Assembly (NCBI RefSeq): GCF_016056295.1
Contig: NZ_JAECZB010000006.1
Span: forward strand, 1 to 64,000
DNA length: 64,000 nt
Direction: 5' to 3'
From: Atlanticothrix silvestris CENA357
GTDB lineage: Bacteria; Cyanobacteriota; Cyanobacteriia; Cyanobacteriales; Nostocaceae
The position numbers and the translations under genes are program-made. Positions 47,393-56,666 of this stretch are shown one piece after another. Numbering within the stretch: the stretch's first letter is position 1; each line of letters starts with the position of its first letter. Below the pieces are notes generated by a model, which made no database searches, was not told the origin of the DNA, and saw only the letters and a program-made list of their open reading frames with translations.

Positions 47393-50281
47393 CTACCTGA
47401 TACTTTGGTCTGCTACAACAGCTGGCCCAGCCGTCACCACTACAATTTTATCTGGATGGAGTAACTCACGAGCTGCTTGATTGACTTGGGCAAGGGTGAC
47501 TTTCTGGATTTTTTGAGGAAAATAACTCAGTTCTGTTTCATTCAATCCGTACACCTTATTCTTCAAAATTCTATTTGTTAATTCTTCTGGATTTGCTAGG
47601 GAAACGTTGTAGCTGCTAACGAGGGTATCCTTAGCTGTTTTGACATCTAGTAAAGTGACACCTTGGCGATGAATTTGCTGTAGTATTTGACGGGTACTAG
47701 CGATCGCTTTATTCGCATCTTCTGGGCTGGTTTGCATTTCAATCCAAAATGTGCCAGCGTTCTTTTCTGCTTGAAAATAGCTATAAATTCCGTAGGTCAA
47801 ACCTTGGCGATCGCGCACCTCTGCTCCTAGTCTACTGGATAAGGTATCGCCTCCTAAAATCTGATTTAATACTAAGGCTGCATAAAACCGGGGGTCTTGA
47901 CGATTAATTCCTGTGTAACCCATATAAGTAATGGCTTGGGACTTACCCGGTAAGACTGGATTTACACGCACTACACTTTGTGGCATTGATACAGTAGGAT
48001 ATTTTAAATTTGGTGGTTGACCACTAACTTTCCAATTACCAAATGCTGTTTTCATTAGCGATCGCACTTTAGCTAAATCAAAATCTCCTACCAATACTAG
48101 TACTGTAGTATCCGGACGGTAATGTTTGGCCTTGAAAGCAATCAAATCCTCACGCCTAATCTGTTGTAGGCTTTTTTCTGTGGGAAAGGTGTGTAAGGGA
48201 TGTTTTTTTGGATAAACCGATTGGACAAATATTCTTCTGGCTACTTCCAATGGGTCATCTAATTCTAGTTTGAGAGTGGTTAAAGCTTGCTGACGGTTCA
48301 ATTCTAATTCTTTTTCAGGAAACGTACTATTTTTGACAGCATCCGCCAAGGTTTGAATCAAGATAGGCAAGTCTGTTGCTAAACTATTACCCTTGATACG
48401 CATACCTTCACGGGAAACTTCAAAATTGAGGGTAGCTCCGCGTTCTTCCAATGCTTTAGCAAGAGTCAAGGCATCTTTGGTTTTAGTGCCACTCATTAAG
48501 TTATTTGCCACGAGAGATGCCAGTCCGGCTTGCTCATCGGAGTCAAATTCTTTACCTGCCTTGATATTACCACTTAAGGTAATGGTGGGAGTACTCTTAT
48601 CTGGCAAAAGCAATACCTGTAGACCGTTAGCTAATGTAAATTGTTGTGGTATTGAGTGCTTAACAGCATCGGTTGCCAAATCCACAGTTGGCAAATACTT
48701 TGCCACTTTTGATGAAGCTATGGCTGTATTGTCAGATAAATGTTCCTGAGTTTGTGTTGGTTGCGGTTCGCCATCTATTTTTTTTACCTCTTTGGTTTGC
48801 TTGAGGTTTGGTTCAAAAAAGCCTACTGTGCGGGCTTCTATTTTGAGGTATTTGTTGAATACATCCATAACATCTGCCGCCGTGACTTGACGAACGGCTG
48901 TTAAGTAGCGGTCTGTATAGCGATAATCACCAGCAGTTGTTTGATCATTACCCAATTGCATAGCCTGACTGGTGATGTCACGGTTATTCAAAATTACAGC
49001 AGCTTCTAACTGTGTTTTGGCTCGGTCTACTTCTTCTAGTTTCACTCCTTTTTGAACCAGATTAGCGATCGCATTATTTAGTGCGGCCTCAATTTTTGTC
49101 AAATCTTGATTAGGAGCAGCCTTTACTAATAACTCGTACCAACTTGATTCTTGCAAGGTGGCAACATAAGCTGTCAATTCATTTGCTAAACCTGATTCTA
49201 TTAATGCCTGATATAGGTAAGAATTTCGCCCCTCTGTCAAGATGTAATCCATTACATCCAACGCTGGTATATCTGGGTGATTTATATCTGGTAGCGGATA
49301 CACCATTTGCAACAGCGCTGCGGCTCCATGTTCTCGCAAAATTATGGGAGTGGAGGATGGGGAACAAGAGGCAGAGGGGCAGGGTGCGGGGTGCAAGGGG
49401 GAGTTTGAAATTACTTCGCCCTTATTCACTCTGCTTAACAATCTTTCTTCTGCCCCCTGCCTCCTATCTCTGTTTGGTAGTTTGCCAAAAATCTCTTTAA
49501 CCGTGCTGAGAGTTTTTTTCGTCGATAAATCTCCGACAACTATTAACACAGCATTATCAGGACTGTAGAAATTTTGATAATACTTCCGAACCTGCTCAAC
49601 TTGAAACTTCTCAACATCTGCTTTAGTACCTCCTACAGGCAACCCATAAGCATGATTGGGAAATACCGCCCGCATCACTGCGCGGTTTAGGCGATATTCA
49701 GGGCTATTTTCGTAACCTTGCAATTCAGAAGTTACTACCCGCTTTTCATTTGCTAGATGTTCAGTATCAATCAAAGCATTTTGCATTCTATCTGCTTCCA
49801 GCACCAACAGCGCTTTGAGCTTGTTTTTTTCTACAGTGCCGTAATATGCAGTTTGGTCATAGCTGGTAAAGGCGTTAGAATCGCTGCCTAAAGCACTAAA
49901 CAATCGTCCAAATTGAATCGGACGGCTTTGCGTGCCTTTAAACATCAAATGTTCCAACTGGTGAGCAATGCCATTTACTCCTGGTTCTTCGTTGCTTGAG
50001 CCGACTTTATACCACATTTGCACACTCACGACTGGCGCAGTATGTACCTCCTTGATTAAGACAGTCAAACCATTTTCCAACACTGTCTTGTGGACGTTTT
50101 CTGTCACTGCCAAATGTTTTATATTGTTTGCAACTAATTTTGCTTGGGTATTTCCCTGTCTAGATATGGTTGCATATTGACTATAAGCAGGTTGATCACT
50201 GAGGAAAAATACCGCGATCATCCAGAGACTCAAAAGTAATAACGAAAAACGATATCGATACCCAACAGAAAACACAGCCAT
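47393..50281 (-). CDS. Exported M16-family zinc metallopeptidase, double domain
   Basis: About 962 residues, with signal peptide (FSLLLLSLWMIAVFFLSDQPAYS). The first M16 domain has the inverted zinc motif HQLEH (HxxEH, about residue 110) and downstream Glu. The second half (from about residue 540) is the inactive-type M16 domain, with LLPDKSTPTITL and TYMGYTGI typical of PqqL/pitrilysin-like proteins. The open frame extends upstream to TTG, but ATG at 50281 is the real start. A ~25-residue insert about residues 275-300 (SNSPLHPAPCPSASCSPSS) is encoded by an intergenic-type G/C-rich repeat (49345-49470) that keeps the frame. It shares the operon with the cupredoxin gene. Confidence 0.92.
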   Translation of the reverse strand: MAVFSVGYRYRFSLLLLSLWMIAVFFLSDQPAYSQYATISRQGNTQAKLVANNIKHLAVTENVHKTVLENGLTVLIKEVHTAPVVSVQMWYKVGSSNEEPGVNGIAHQLEHLMFKGTQSRPIQFGRLFSALGSDSNAFTSYDQTAYYGTVEKNKLKALLVLEADRMQNALIDTEHLANEKRVVTSELQGYENSPEYRLNRAVMRAVFPNHAYGLPVGGTKADVEKFQVEQVRKYYQNFYSPDNAVLIVVGDLSTKKTLSTVKEIFGKLPNRDRRQGAEERLLSRVNKGEVISNSPLHPAPCPSASCSPSSTPIILREHGAAALLQMVYPLPDINHPDIPALDVMDYILTEGRNSYLYQALIESGLANELTAYVATLQESSWYELLVKAAPNQDLTKIEAALNNAIANLVQKGVKLEEVDRAKTQLEAAVILNNRDITSQAMQLGNDQTTAGDYRYTDRYLTAVRQVTAADVMDVFNKYLKIEARTVGFFEPNLKQTKEVKKIDGEPQPTQTQEHLSDNTAIASSKVAKYLPTVDLATDAVKHSIPQQFTLANGLQVLLLPDKSTPTITLSGNIKAGKEFDSDEQAGLASLVANNLMSGTKTKDALTLAKALEERGATLNFEVSREGMRIKGNSLATDLPILIQTLADAVKNSTFPEKELELNRQQALTTLKLELDDPLEVARRIFVQSVYPKKHPLHTFPTEKSLQQIRREDLIAFKAKHYRPDTTVLVLVGDFDLAKVRSLMKTAFGNWKVSGQPPNLKYPTVSMPQSVVRVNPVLPGKSQAITYMGYTGINRQDPRFYAALVLNQILGGDTLSSRLGAEVRDRQGLTYGIYSYFQAEKNAGTFWIEMQTSPEDANKAIASTRQILQQIHRQGVTLLDVKTAKDTLVSSYNVSLANPEELTNRILKNKVYGLNETELSYFPQKIQKVTLAQVNQAARELLHPDKIVVVTAGPAVVADQSIR

Positions 50282-50426
50282 GATTTTGGTAGATGTATGC
50301 AAATCAATTTATATATTTATTTGCAGTGATGACAATAGTCTAATATTTTTGAGTAATTTGTTACATCGGCGACACTACCAAAAAAAATTGCTTTAATAAT
50401 AAAAGTATATAAAGAAACAAACTCAA

Positions 50427-50870
50427 TTAATTGAGCTTGGCTAACAATCGAATAAATTCCAAGGGCAAACCATCAGTATCAGCGATGAAAGCGACTTCCC
50501 AAATGCGATCGCCTATCTGCTGCTGTGTCGGTTCCAAAAGCACTTTCAGGGGTTGCAACTGTTCTGGCTGACTTTCTGAGGCTAATGCCATACGTTCTTT
50601 CACACTTGCCAGCCAGCTAGGCAAATCTGCTGTGATCTCAGTTACATCAAATGAGAGATGATAGTACCCTACATAATGTTCGTCTGCAAATGCATCTGGG
50701 GCTGGTTTTGGTTCTGGAATTTGGATTAATTCAATTCTGCCGCCCAATCCTTCCATCCAACAAGCTAGGGTGTAGCCTGTAGTGAAGCGTTCACAAACTG
50801 TAAACCCCAACTGTTCATAAAAGGCGATCGCTCGATGAATATTTGCAGTCCGAATAGAAGCGTGATGCAT
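50427..50870 (-). CDS. VOC/glyoxalase-type protein
   Basis: 147 residues with the vicinal-oxygen-chelate fold: HHASIRTANIHRAIAFYEQLGF at the start, GYTLACWMEGLGGRIELIQ and YYHLSFDV in the middle, and AFIADTDGLPLEFIRLL at the end. Candidate metal ligands are His3, Glu in RIELIQ, His in YYHLSF and Glu in PLEFI. The substrate is unknown; glyoxalase I or a dioxygenase-like role cannot be separated. It is monocistronic. Confidence 0.85.
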   Translation of the reverse strand: MHHASIRTANIHRAIAFYEQLGFTVCERFTTGYTLACWMEGLGGRIELIQIPEPKPAPDAFADEHYVGYYHLSFDVTEITADLPSWLASVKERMALASESQPEQLQPLKVLLEPTQQQIGDRIWEVAFIADTDGLPLEFIRLLAKLN

Positions 50871-51071
50871 AAAAAAAGGAACTAGAGGCTAGAGACTAGG
50901 TTATAAAATAGTAGGTTGAGTTAAACACAGTACAACCCAACAAAACAACGCAAATGTTAGGTTTTCTGGCTTGAAGCGAGTGACGTTTGAGAAATTACGC
51001 ATTATAAACCAATTTGCCCAACCTACAACTACAACTAATCCCTAATTCCTAGCCCCTAGCCCCTAGTTTAT

Positions 51072-51593
51072 CTACTCAAATAACCTGAAATAAGGGTAGC
51101 GCACAGGAACTCCCGGCTCTTTTTCCAAATCAAAATTAATCACTTCCCAACAGGGATCTTCTGATGGATCAGGACTAAAATCTACAGGTAAGCCGTATAA
51201 CCTTGCAGATGTCGCTTCTGGCTGTCCAGAACGCCAAGGCGTGCTGCGTTCTAAATAGCCACCCATCAATTCGTGATAACGTCTAGCAATTATTACTCTC
51301 GTTGCTCGGTAGCCCTGAGTATACAATTTATCTAGTGCTTCGTGAATTTCAAAGCGAATGCCATCGGGATGAGTATGTTGCCGATACCATTCATTATTCC
51401 ACCTCCGCCAATGGCGGCCAGACTGGAGATGAATCAATTCCCCTGTTTTAGGATTAGCTTCAAAAGCGCCATGACGAGGACATAGATAAGTATCTGTTAG
51501 TGTCAATGCCGGAATAGTCTGACGACAGTGGGGGCACTGAATTTCAGGGCCAAATATGGGGTACTGCAAGCCTGGATTCATCATGAAGTGCAT
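51072..51593 (-). CDS. Conserved cyanobacterial zinc-ribbon protein (TIGR02652-like)
   Basis: 173 residues. The N-terminal CPHC and, 16 residues on, CPRHG form a likely zinc ribbon. The central part has SGRHWRRWNNEWYRQHTHPDGIRFEIHEALDKLY, a pattern (read in parts) I associate with the TIGR02652 family, confined to cyanobacteria. The C-terminal YPYFRLFE is conserved-looking. ATG at 51593, 51584 or 51581 are all possible. Function is unknown. It is divergent from the gamma-CA-like gene. Confidence 0.82.
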   Translation of the reverse strand: MHFMMNPGLQYPIFGPEIQCPHCRQTIPALTLTDTYLCPRHGAFEANPKTGELIHLQSGRHWRRWNNEWYRQHTHPDGIRFEIHEALDKLYTQGYRATRVIIARRYHELMGGYLERSTPWRSGQPEATSARLYGLPVDFSPDPSEDPCWEVINFDLEKEPGVPVRYPYFRLFE

Positions 51594-51823
51594 ACAAACA
51601 TAGTTTAGTCTTTACCAGCACCATTGGGTTATATTTTACACTTCGGCTCCGTTAGTTTGGGGAATTTGCTCACCGTTGCAAAGACATAGAGTTGCACCGG
51701 GAAAAATTTTCACTAGGTTTTTCCTCATTGTAGAGGCTTGACACCGTGATATTCTGGTTGTACGACCAGCCTCAAAGGTTGGAGTTTTTCCAGTGTTCCT
51801 GGGTACCATATTCATATTCTATC

Positions 51824-52351
51824 GTGTCTACCGCTTCTTACTGGCCATCTGTCGATTTTTCTCAAGCAGCCTTTGTTGCAGCTAATGCTGTTGTGATTGG
51901 TTCAGTAAACATAGCAGCAGGAGCAAGCATTTGGTATGGAACAGTGATTAGGGGAGATGTAGAACGCATTGACATTGGTGAATGTACAAATATTCAAGAT
52001 GGAGCAATTCTACACGGTGATCCAGGTAAACCAACAATCTTAGAAGATCACGTTACTGTGGGGCATCGTGCTGTGGTGCATTCTGCTTATATAGAACGTG
52101 GTAGCTTGATTGGCATTGGCGCGATAATTTTAGATGGGGTACGAATAGGTACTGGTAGTATTATTGGTGCTGGTGCAGTGGTTACTAAAAATGTACCTCC
52201 CTTATCTTTGGTTGTGGGCATTCCTGGTAAAGTGTTGCGCCAAATTACAGACCCCGAAGCCGCAGAACTTATCGAACACGCCAAGCGCTACCAAAAGTTA
52301 GCTTTGGTTCATGCTGGTAAGGGTACTGATATCGGCTTTAGTTCAGTTTGA
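51824..52351 (+). CDS. Gamma-carbonic-anhydrase-like hexapeptide protein
   Basis: Left-handed beta-helix of the YrdA/CcmM type, about 175 residues. Hexapeptide repeats run from VAANAVVIGSVNIAAGASIWYGTVIRGD (read in parts) to about residue 140. The zinc-ligand His are those in GHRAVVH and in LHGD. The frame is open to 51746, but GTG at 51824 (MSTASYWPSVDFS) gives the start expected for the family. No Shine-Dalgarno sequence is clear. It lacks the RbcS-like repeats of CcmM. Carbonic anhydrase activity is possible but not certain. Confidence 0.85.
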   Translation: MSTASYWPSVDFSQAAFVAANAVVIGSVNIAAGASIWYGTVIRGDVERIDIGECTNIQDGAILHGDPGKPTILEDHVTVGHRAVVHSAYIERGSLIGIGAIILDGVRIGTGSIIGAGAVVTKNVPPLSLVVGIPGKVLRQITDPEAAELIEHAKRYQKLALVHAGKGTDIGFSSV

Positions 52352-52484
52352 AAAGTGGGGAAGCAAAGAATACAAGGGGGAATTGTTGAACCAGTTGTCT
52401 CCCCAGAGCAAAGCATGGTTACTCAAGCGATCGCGTGTTGTTTTAAATTGATAACGACCAAGGCGGCAGCACTTACTTTTGTGC

Positions 52485-53231
52485 TTAATCATCTGATGAT
52501 GAATAGCTACACCATCTATCCCAAGGCGAAATTTCGTCAGTAACGAAGAGTGACGAGTAAAGCTTTGCTAGAAAAGGAAGCTTGTATGAAGATCTTGAAT
52601 AAAACTCAGCTTGACGAAGAAAAGCATCAAAAGTACGTATTTGAATAGTTTGTGAGTCCTTGTTAAAGTCTGCTTTATAGGCTTGCTTGCTTAAGTCTTT
52701 CCTGAGTTCAGATTCTCGTCCAATAATGATGACCCCAAAGGGTGAAGTAAACGATTTCAATCCCAATGCTTCTCGAATAAATCCTTGATTTTCTGTGCAA
52801 TAGCGAATGTAATCTCTTACTTGACTAATGCCGCTAGCTAGTTCAGCAGTTTCAACTGGACGACCATCTTTATCTTTCTTATAGATTTGATGCTTAGGTG
52901 ACTTCAGATCTACAACCCACCATGTAACTCCATCTGAGTTGTCGCCAGCGAAAAGGTAATCAGGAATTTTTCCAGTTCCATTTACAAACCCCCCTGGCTT
53001 TATTTTGGCTTGGGGAATTATCCAAGTGTTATGATGACCAGTACGGAAGAAACTAGAAGTGAACGAGAGCAAAGAAAGCCTACGCCTTAAAAAAGAGTCA
53101 ATTTCGGTTTCACCAACATTTCTGCGAATCAAAGAAATCAATTGCCCAAGATCGCCCTCTTGAAAACTATGAGGATCAACCTTGTATTCCTTCGGGGGAT
53201 AGTCAGCTTCTTCGGCATTAGCAAAGCGCAT
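52485..53231 (-). CDS. Shedu-like (DUF4263) nuclease, putative anti-phage defence
   Basis: 248 residues. The central motif KIPDYLFAGD..TWWVVDLKSPKHQ has the PD-(D/E)xK arrangement (Asp in PDY, Asp-x-Lys in VDLKS). HHNTWIIPQAKIKPG and the later SQVRDYIRYCTENQ and GVIIIGRES match the layout of the Shedu SduA C-terminal nuclease family. Single-gene Shedu systems protect against phages by nuclease action. This version is short and lacks a long N-terminal sensor domain, though residues 1-60 may form a small one. ATG at 53231. It stands alone between degenerate sequence, typical of an accessory gene. Confidence 0.78.
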   Translation of the reverse strand: MRFANAEEADYPPKEYKVDPHSFQEGDLGQLISLIRRNVGETEIDSFLRRRLSLLSFTSSFFRTGHHNTWIIPQAKIKPGGFVNGTGKIPDYLFAGDNSDGVTWWVVDLKSPKHQIYKKDKDGRPVETAELASGISQVRDYIRYCTENQGFIREALGLKSFTSPFGVIIIGRESELRKDLSKQAYKADFNKDSQTIQIRTFDAFLRQAEFYSRSSYKLPFLAKLYSSLFVTDEISPWDRWCSYSSSDD

Positions 53232-53261
53232 CGTTGAGGCTCCGATTGCAGCAAAATCAAT

Positions 53262-53506
53262 AGCTCAGAAATGCTAGCACAAATGTTCTGGTTCTCACCC
53301 TGGGGCCTTTAATCAGCCATCCTGTTGAACGGGCCATTTCTATTGTCAAAAACCGTTATCAGCAGTGGTTTGACCAACAGGACACGGCAAATTATTGTAA
53401 GCAACTGTTGCATTCCGAGGGAATTATTCACTTCGGTAGTCTGGCGCTAATTTTGACTGGGGCATACTACCTGTTTGTTGACACTCAATGGTTCTTGGGA
53501 AGTTAA
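53262..53506 (+). pseudogene. Unrecognised open fragment without a start
   Basis: After a TAG the frame is open for 80 codons, reading in part LVLTLGPLISHPVERAISIV, NRYQQWFDQQDTANYCKQLL and GIIHFGSLALILTGAYYLFV. A terminal hydrophobic helix is likely. No ATG, GTG or Shine-Dalgarno fits. It looks like the C-terminal remnant of a membrane protein gene. I cannot name the family. Confidence 0.35.
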
Positions 53507-53746
53507 GTTCATCATTGTCGAGAATCTGGTGATTATTGGCTTTAGCCCGAATGGCACTAAGAAAAGCTCGAAGTTATTCTGCTTTATCAGCATTACTTGT
53601 CTACGTTGTCTGTTTTCTATGCCCCATTTTCAGTATTTTAAACATTCTTTACACATAAATTTGGAAAAATTGCCCACTTCAGCTAAAAATAAAAATGAGA
53701 GCAGTTGACAAAACTTTAATTTCTACTGAGTAGAGGGACTCTAGAT

Positions 53747-53872
53747 ATGGATATCGATTTTCGTGTTGCGATCGTTTTAGCACCAATTGCTATTGCTGCT
53801 GGTTGGGCTGTGTTTAATATTGGTGCTGCTGCTTTAAGACAAGTTCAAGGCTTTTTGGATAGAGAAGCTTAA
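53747..53872 (+). CDS. psbY: Photosystem II protein Y
   Basis: 41-residue one-helix subunit of photosystem II. The sequence begins [20 protein letters not shown] and continues [21 protein letters not shown], which matches the cyanobacterial PsbY pattern. It is followed by a clear terminator. It is too short for usual gene-calling thresholds. Confidence 0.95.
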   Translation: MDIDFRVAIVLAPIAIAAGWAVFNIGAAALRQVQGFLDREA

Positions 53873-53896
53873 ATTTAGTTAAAATCATCAATATTC

Positions 53897-53934
53897 AACC
53901 GACTGTTTCTTCTTACAGAGGCAGTCGGTTTTAT
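53897..53934 (+). terminator. Rho-independent terminator of psbY
   Basis: A 9-bp perfect stem AACCGACTG/CAGTCGGTT with a 16-nt loop is followed by a T-rich run, 25 bases after the psbY stop. Confidence 0.85.
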
Positions 53935-54025
53935 TAATATAGGGATTGAGCATAGGGCTTAGGGTATAGGAAAATTCTTATTCCCCTGCTCCCCCTGCTC
54001 CTCCTACTCCCCCTGCTCCTATTCT

Positions 54026-55276
54026 GTGGATATCAATTCTTTACTACAACCATTTCAACGCTTTGGTGTCCACCTGGGACTCTCACGCATTGTCAAATTG
54101 TTAGCAAATCTTGGCAACCCCCATCACCAAGTCCCGGTGATTCATGTTGCTGGTACTAATGGCAAAGGTTCTGTTTGTGCTTATCTTTCCTCGGTGCTGA
54201 CTGAGGCTGGTTATCGTATAGGGCGCTACACTTCCCCTCATTTAGTTGATTGGACTGAACGTATCTGCTGTAATGAACAGCCAATTTCCTCTGAAGAATT
54301 GAGCGAACTATTGCAACAAGTCCAAGCTGCTATTAGCCCAGATGACGAGTACCCAACTCAATTTGAAGTAATTACCGCAGCTGCTTGGTTATATTTTGCT
54401 CAACAGCAAGTTGATGTAGCAGTAGTAGAAGTGGGATTGGGAGGACGCTTGGATGCTACTAATGTTTGTGCCCATCCGTTAGTTACGATTATTACTTCCA
54501 TTAGCCGTGAACACTGGCAGCAACTAGGCCCTACCATTGCTGACATTACCAGAGAAAAAGCAGGTATTCTTAAACCTGGATGTACGGCTGTAGTGGGGCC
54601 ATTACCACCAGATGCTCAAAAAGTTGTGCGATCGCGTGTTCAAGAATTACAATGCCCGATAATCACACCTCAACCTGCTCGTCAAATATCTTCAGGATGG
54701 GCAGAGTATAAAACCATTGAAAATTCAACATTAATTAAATACCCATTACCACTACAAGGACAAATTCAGTTAACTAATTCGGCTTTAGCTTTAGCTGCTT
54801 TAGAAATTCTCCAAAAACAGGGTTGGCAGATTTCCGAAGTAGCCATTGTCAACGGTATGGCTAAAACTAAATGGCCGGGTCGAATGCAATGGACTAATTG
54901 GAGAAACCAGAAATTATTAATTGATGGCGCTCATAATCCAGCCGCCGCCCAAGCATTGCGAAATTATGTAGACGCTCTAAATCCTCAAAGCATAACTTGG
55001 ATTATGGGGATGCTTTCTACTAAAGAACATGCTGATATTTTTAAAGCTTTACTACGTCCAAATGAGCGATTGTATTTAGTCCCAGTACCAGATCACAGTT
55101 CGGCTGATCCAGTTGAATTGGCAAAGTTAGCTAGCGATATTTGTCCAGAATTAAATGTTTGCAGTTCATATCCAGATTTATTATCAGCCCTAGAATCAGC
55201 TTTTACTTCGACAGATAATTTAGTTATTTTATGTGGTTCTCTCTATTTAGTAGGATATTTTTTAGGTACAACATAA
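54026..55276 (+). CDS. folC: Folylpolyglutamate / dihydrofolate synthase
   Basis: 416 residues, Mur-ligase fold. Walker A is GTNGKGSVCAYL (near residue 44). The Mur-type central motif HVAGTNGKGS is followed by RYTSPHLVDWTERI and EVGLGGRLDATNV. DGAHNPAAAQAL marks the C-terminal domain. The start is GTG at 54026, directly after a C-rich repeat tract; an ATG does not occur early in the frame. It adds glutamate to folates. It has no operon partner. Confidence 0.95.
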   Translation: MDINSLLQPFQRFGVHLGLSRIVKLLANLGNPHHQVPVIHVAGTNGKGSVCAYLSSVLTEAGYRIGRYTSPHLVDWTERICCNEQPISSEELSELLQQVQAAISPDDEYPTQFEVITAAAWLYFAQQQVDVAVVEVGLGGRLDATNVCAHPLVTIITSISREHWQQLGPTIADITREKAGILKPGCTAVVGPLPPDAQKVVRSRVQELQCPIITPQPARQISSGWAEYKTIENSTLIKYPLPLQGQIQLTNSALALAALEILQKQGWQISEVAIVNGMAKTKWPGRMQWTNWRNQKLLIDGAHNPAAAQALRNYVDALNPQSITWIMGMLSTKEHADIFKALLRPNERLYLVPVPDHSSADPVELAKLASDICPELNVCSSYPDLLSALESAFTSTDNLVILCGSLYLVGYFLGTT

Positions 55277-55355
55277 ATTACATTGAAAATCGGACTAGCC
55301 ATTGTTAAGGTAATTTTGCATTCTCTATAATTTTCCCTAGTTAAGATACTAAAAG

Positions 55356-55501
55356 AACGTGAGTTCGATGAACCTCTCCCGGACAGCCTCCCTTTCCGAA
55401 ACGGAAAGGGAGGAGCAACGTAAAATTGAGCTTTTTGCTCCCCTCTCCGTGTCGGAGAGGGGTTGGGGGAGAGGTCAAATAAGACTTGTCGAACTCACGT
55501 T
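55356..55501. mobile_element. MITE-like element, 13-bp inverted ends
   Basis: AACGTGAGTTCGA (55356-55368) and TCGAACTCACGTT (55489-55501) are perfect inverted repeats, and AAAAG flanks both sides (in inverted order AAAAG/AAAAG). They enclose two strong hairpins, CCTCCCTTTCCG/CGGAAAGGGAGG and CCTCTCCGTGTCGGAGAGG. There is no coding capacity. It is located just before the aldo/keto reductase gene, whose start lies 34 bases after it. Confidence 0.68.
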
Positions 55502-55534
55502 AAAAGAGTAGTAATTTCGCCCCCAAAAATAACC

Positions 55535-56500
55535 ATGACGGAAAAACAGACGCGGCGCAATTTCTTAATTACTAGTGTTGCCGTTACTGGCGGTATTGTA
55601 GCAAGTACTGCTTTACAGCAAAATCCTAGTAATACTGCTGTGCCGCCAGCAATGATGCCAGAACGTTTATTGGGACGCACGCAAGTAAAAGTACCTATTT
55701 TCGGATTGGGAGGAGCAGGACACACGCCGCTATCCTGGCAAGAAAAAGAGCGTGATGCTGAAGCAATTATTCAAAAAGCGTTGGAACTTGGTATCCGCTA
55801 CTTTGATACCGCCTCTAGTTATGGGCCAAGCGAAGATTATTTAGGTAAAGTGCTACCACCGCATCGCCCTCAGCTATTTTTAGCTAGTAAGACTGATAAA
55901 AGAGACCGGGATGGTGCATGGCGAGAATTGGAGCGATCGCTTAAACGTCTCAATACAGATTACCTGGATTTATGGCAGTTGCATCATGTGTCTTTTGTCG
56001 AAGAACTAGACACTATCTTTGGTGCATCAGGTGCAATTAAAGCTTTAGAAGAAGCCATAGAGCAGAAACTTGTACGCTTCACCGGGATTACCGGACATCA
56101 TGACCCTGAAGTGATTGCTCAAGGGTTGCGTCGCTATCCCTTTGATACTACTTTGATTCCCGTTAATGCCGCCGACAAACACCATCCACGTCCTTTCATT
56201 CCTGTCGTTTTACCAGTTGCTCAAGAAAAAAATGTCGGTGTGATTGCGATGAAAGTTCCAGCTTACGGTCGGCTATTTAAGCCGGGTGGGTTAGCAGGTA
56301 TGGAACAAGCTTTGGGATACACAATGTCTCAGCCTGGAGTTCACTGTTGTGTGATTGCGGCTGAAACATTTACACAATTGGAGAATAATGTCAAGATAGC
56401 GCGTGCTTTTCAGCCCCTCAAAGAACTAGAATTAAAAGCGATCGCTCAACGTGCAGCCAGTATCTGGGAAGATAGTACATTCTACCGTGCTTGGACTTAG
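55535..56500 (+). CDS. Tat-exported aldo/keto reductase
   Basis: About 321 residues. The frame opens at 55463, but ATG at 55535 gives a twin-arginine signal (TRRNFLITSVAVTGGIVAS). The AKR catalytic set is visible: Asp in YFDTASSYG with Tyr six residues later, Lys in LASKTDKRD and His in LWQLHHVSF. The usual NADPH pocket region near the C-terminus is short. Substrate is unknown. The upstream MITE-like element may supply or affect its promoter. Confidence 0.88.
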   Translation: MTEKQTRRNFLITSVAVTGGIVASTALQQNPSNTAVPPAMMPERLLGRTQVKVPIFGLGGAGHTPLSWQEKERDAEAIIQKALELGIRYFDTASSYGPSEDYLGKVLPPHRPQLFLASKTDKRDRDGAWRELERSLKRLNTDYLDLWQLHHVSFVEELDTIFGASGAIKALEEAIEQKLVRFTGITGHHDPEVIAQGLRRYPFDTTLIPVNAADKHHPRPFIPVVLPVAQEKNVGVIAMKVPAYGRLFKPGGLAGMEQALGYTMSQPGVHCCVIAAETFTQLENNVKIARAFQPLKELELKAIAQRAASIWEDSTFYRAWT

Positions 56501-56542
56501 TGCCACCTTGCAGATATTACAAAACAAGTCGGGGAAGCCGCC

Positions 56543-56583
56543 CAAGGCACTTCTCTTCTCTAAGAGACGCTACGCGATCGCAG
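56543..56583. repeat. Short dispersed repeat
   Basis: CAAGGCACTTCTCTTCTC followed by GAGACGCTACGCGATCGCAG. A close copy lies at 62189-62230 at the broken end of the recombinase remnant. It is found only as intergenic or disruptive sequence. Confidence 0.6.
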
Positions 56584-56666
56584 AGCTTTTCGCTGTCTTG
56601 AAAAGTTGGGCGCACGGAAACCGTGACGCGCACACTTTTCGCTGTGGGATTTTTAATTTTTAATTT

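Noticed and set aside
53475-53708. Open frame of 77 codons before psbY
   Set aside because: Composition is not protein-like and it overlaps a more plausible fragment in another frame.
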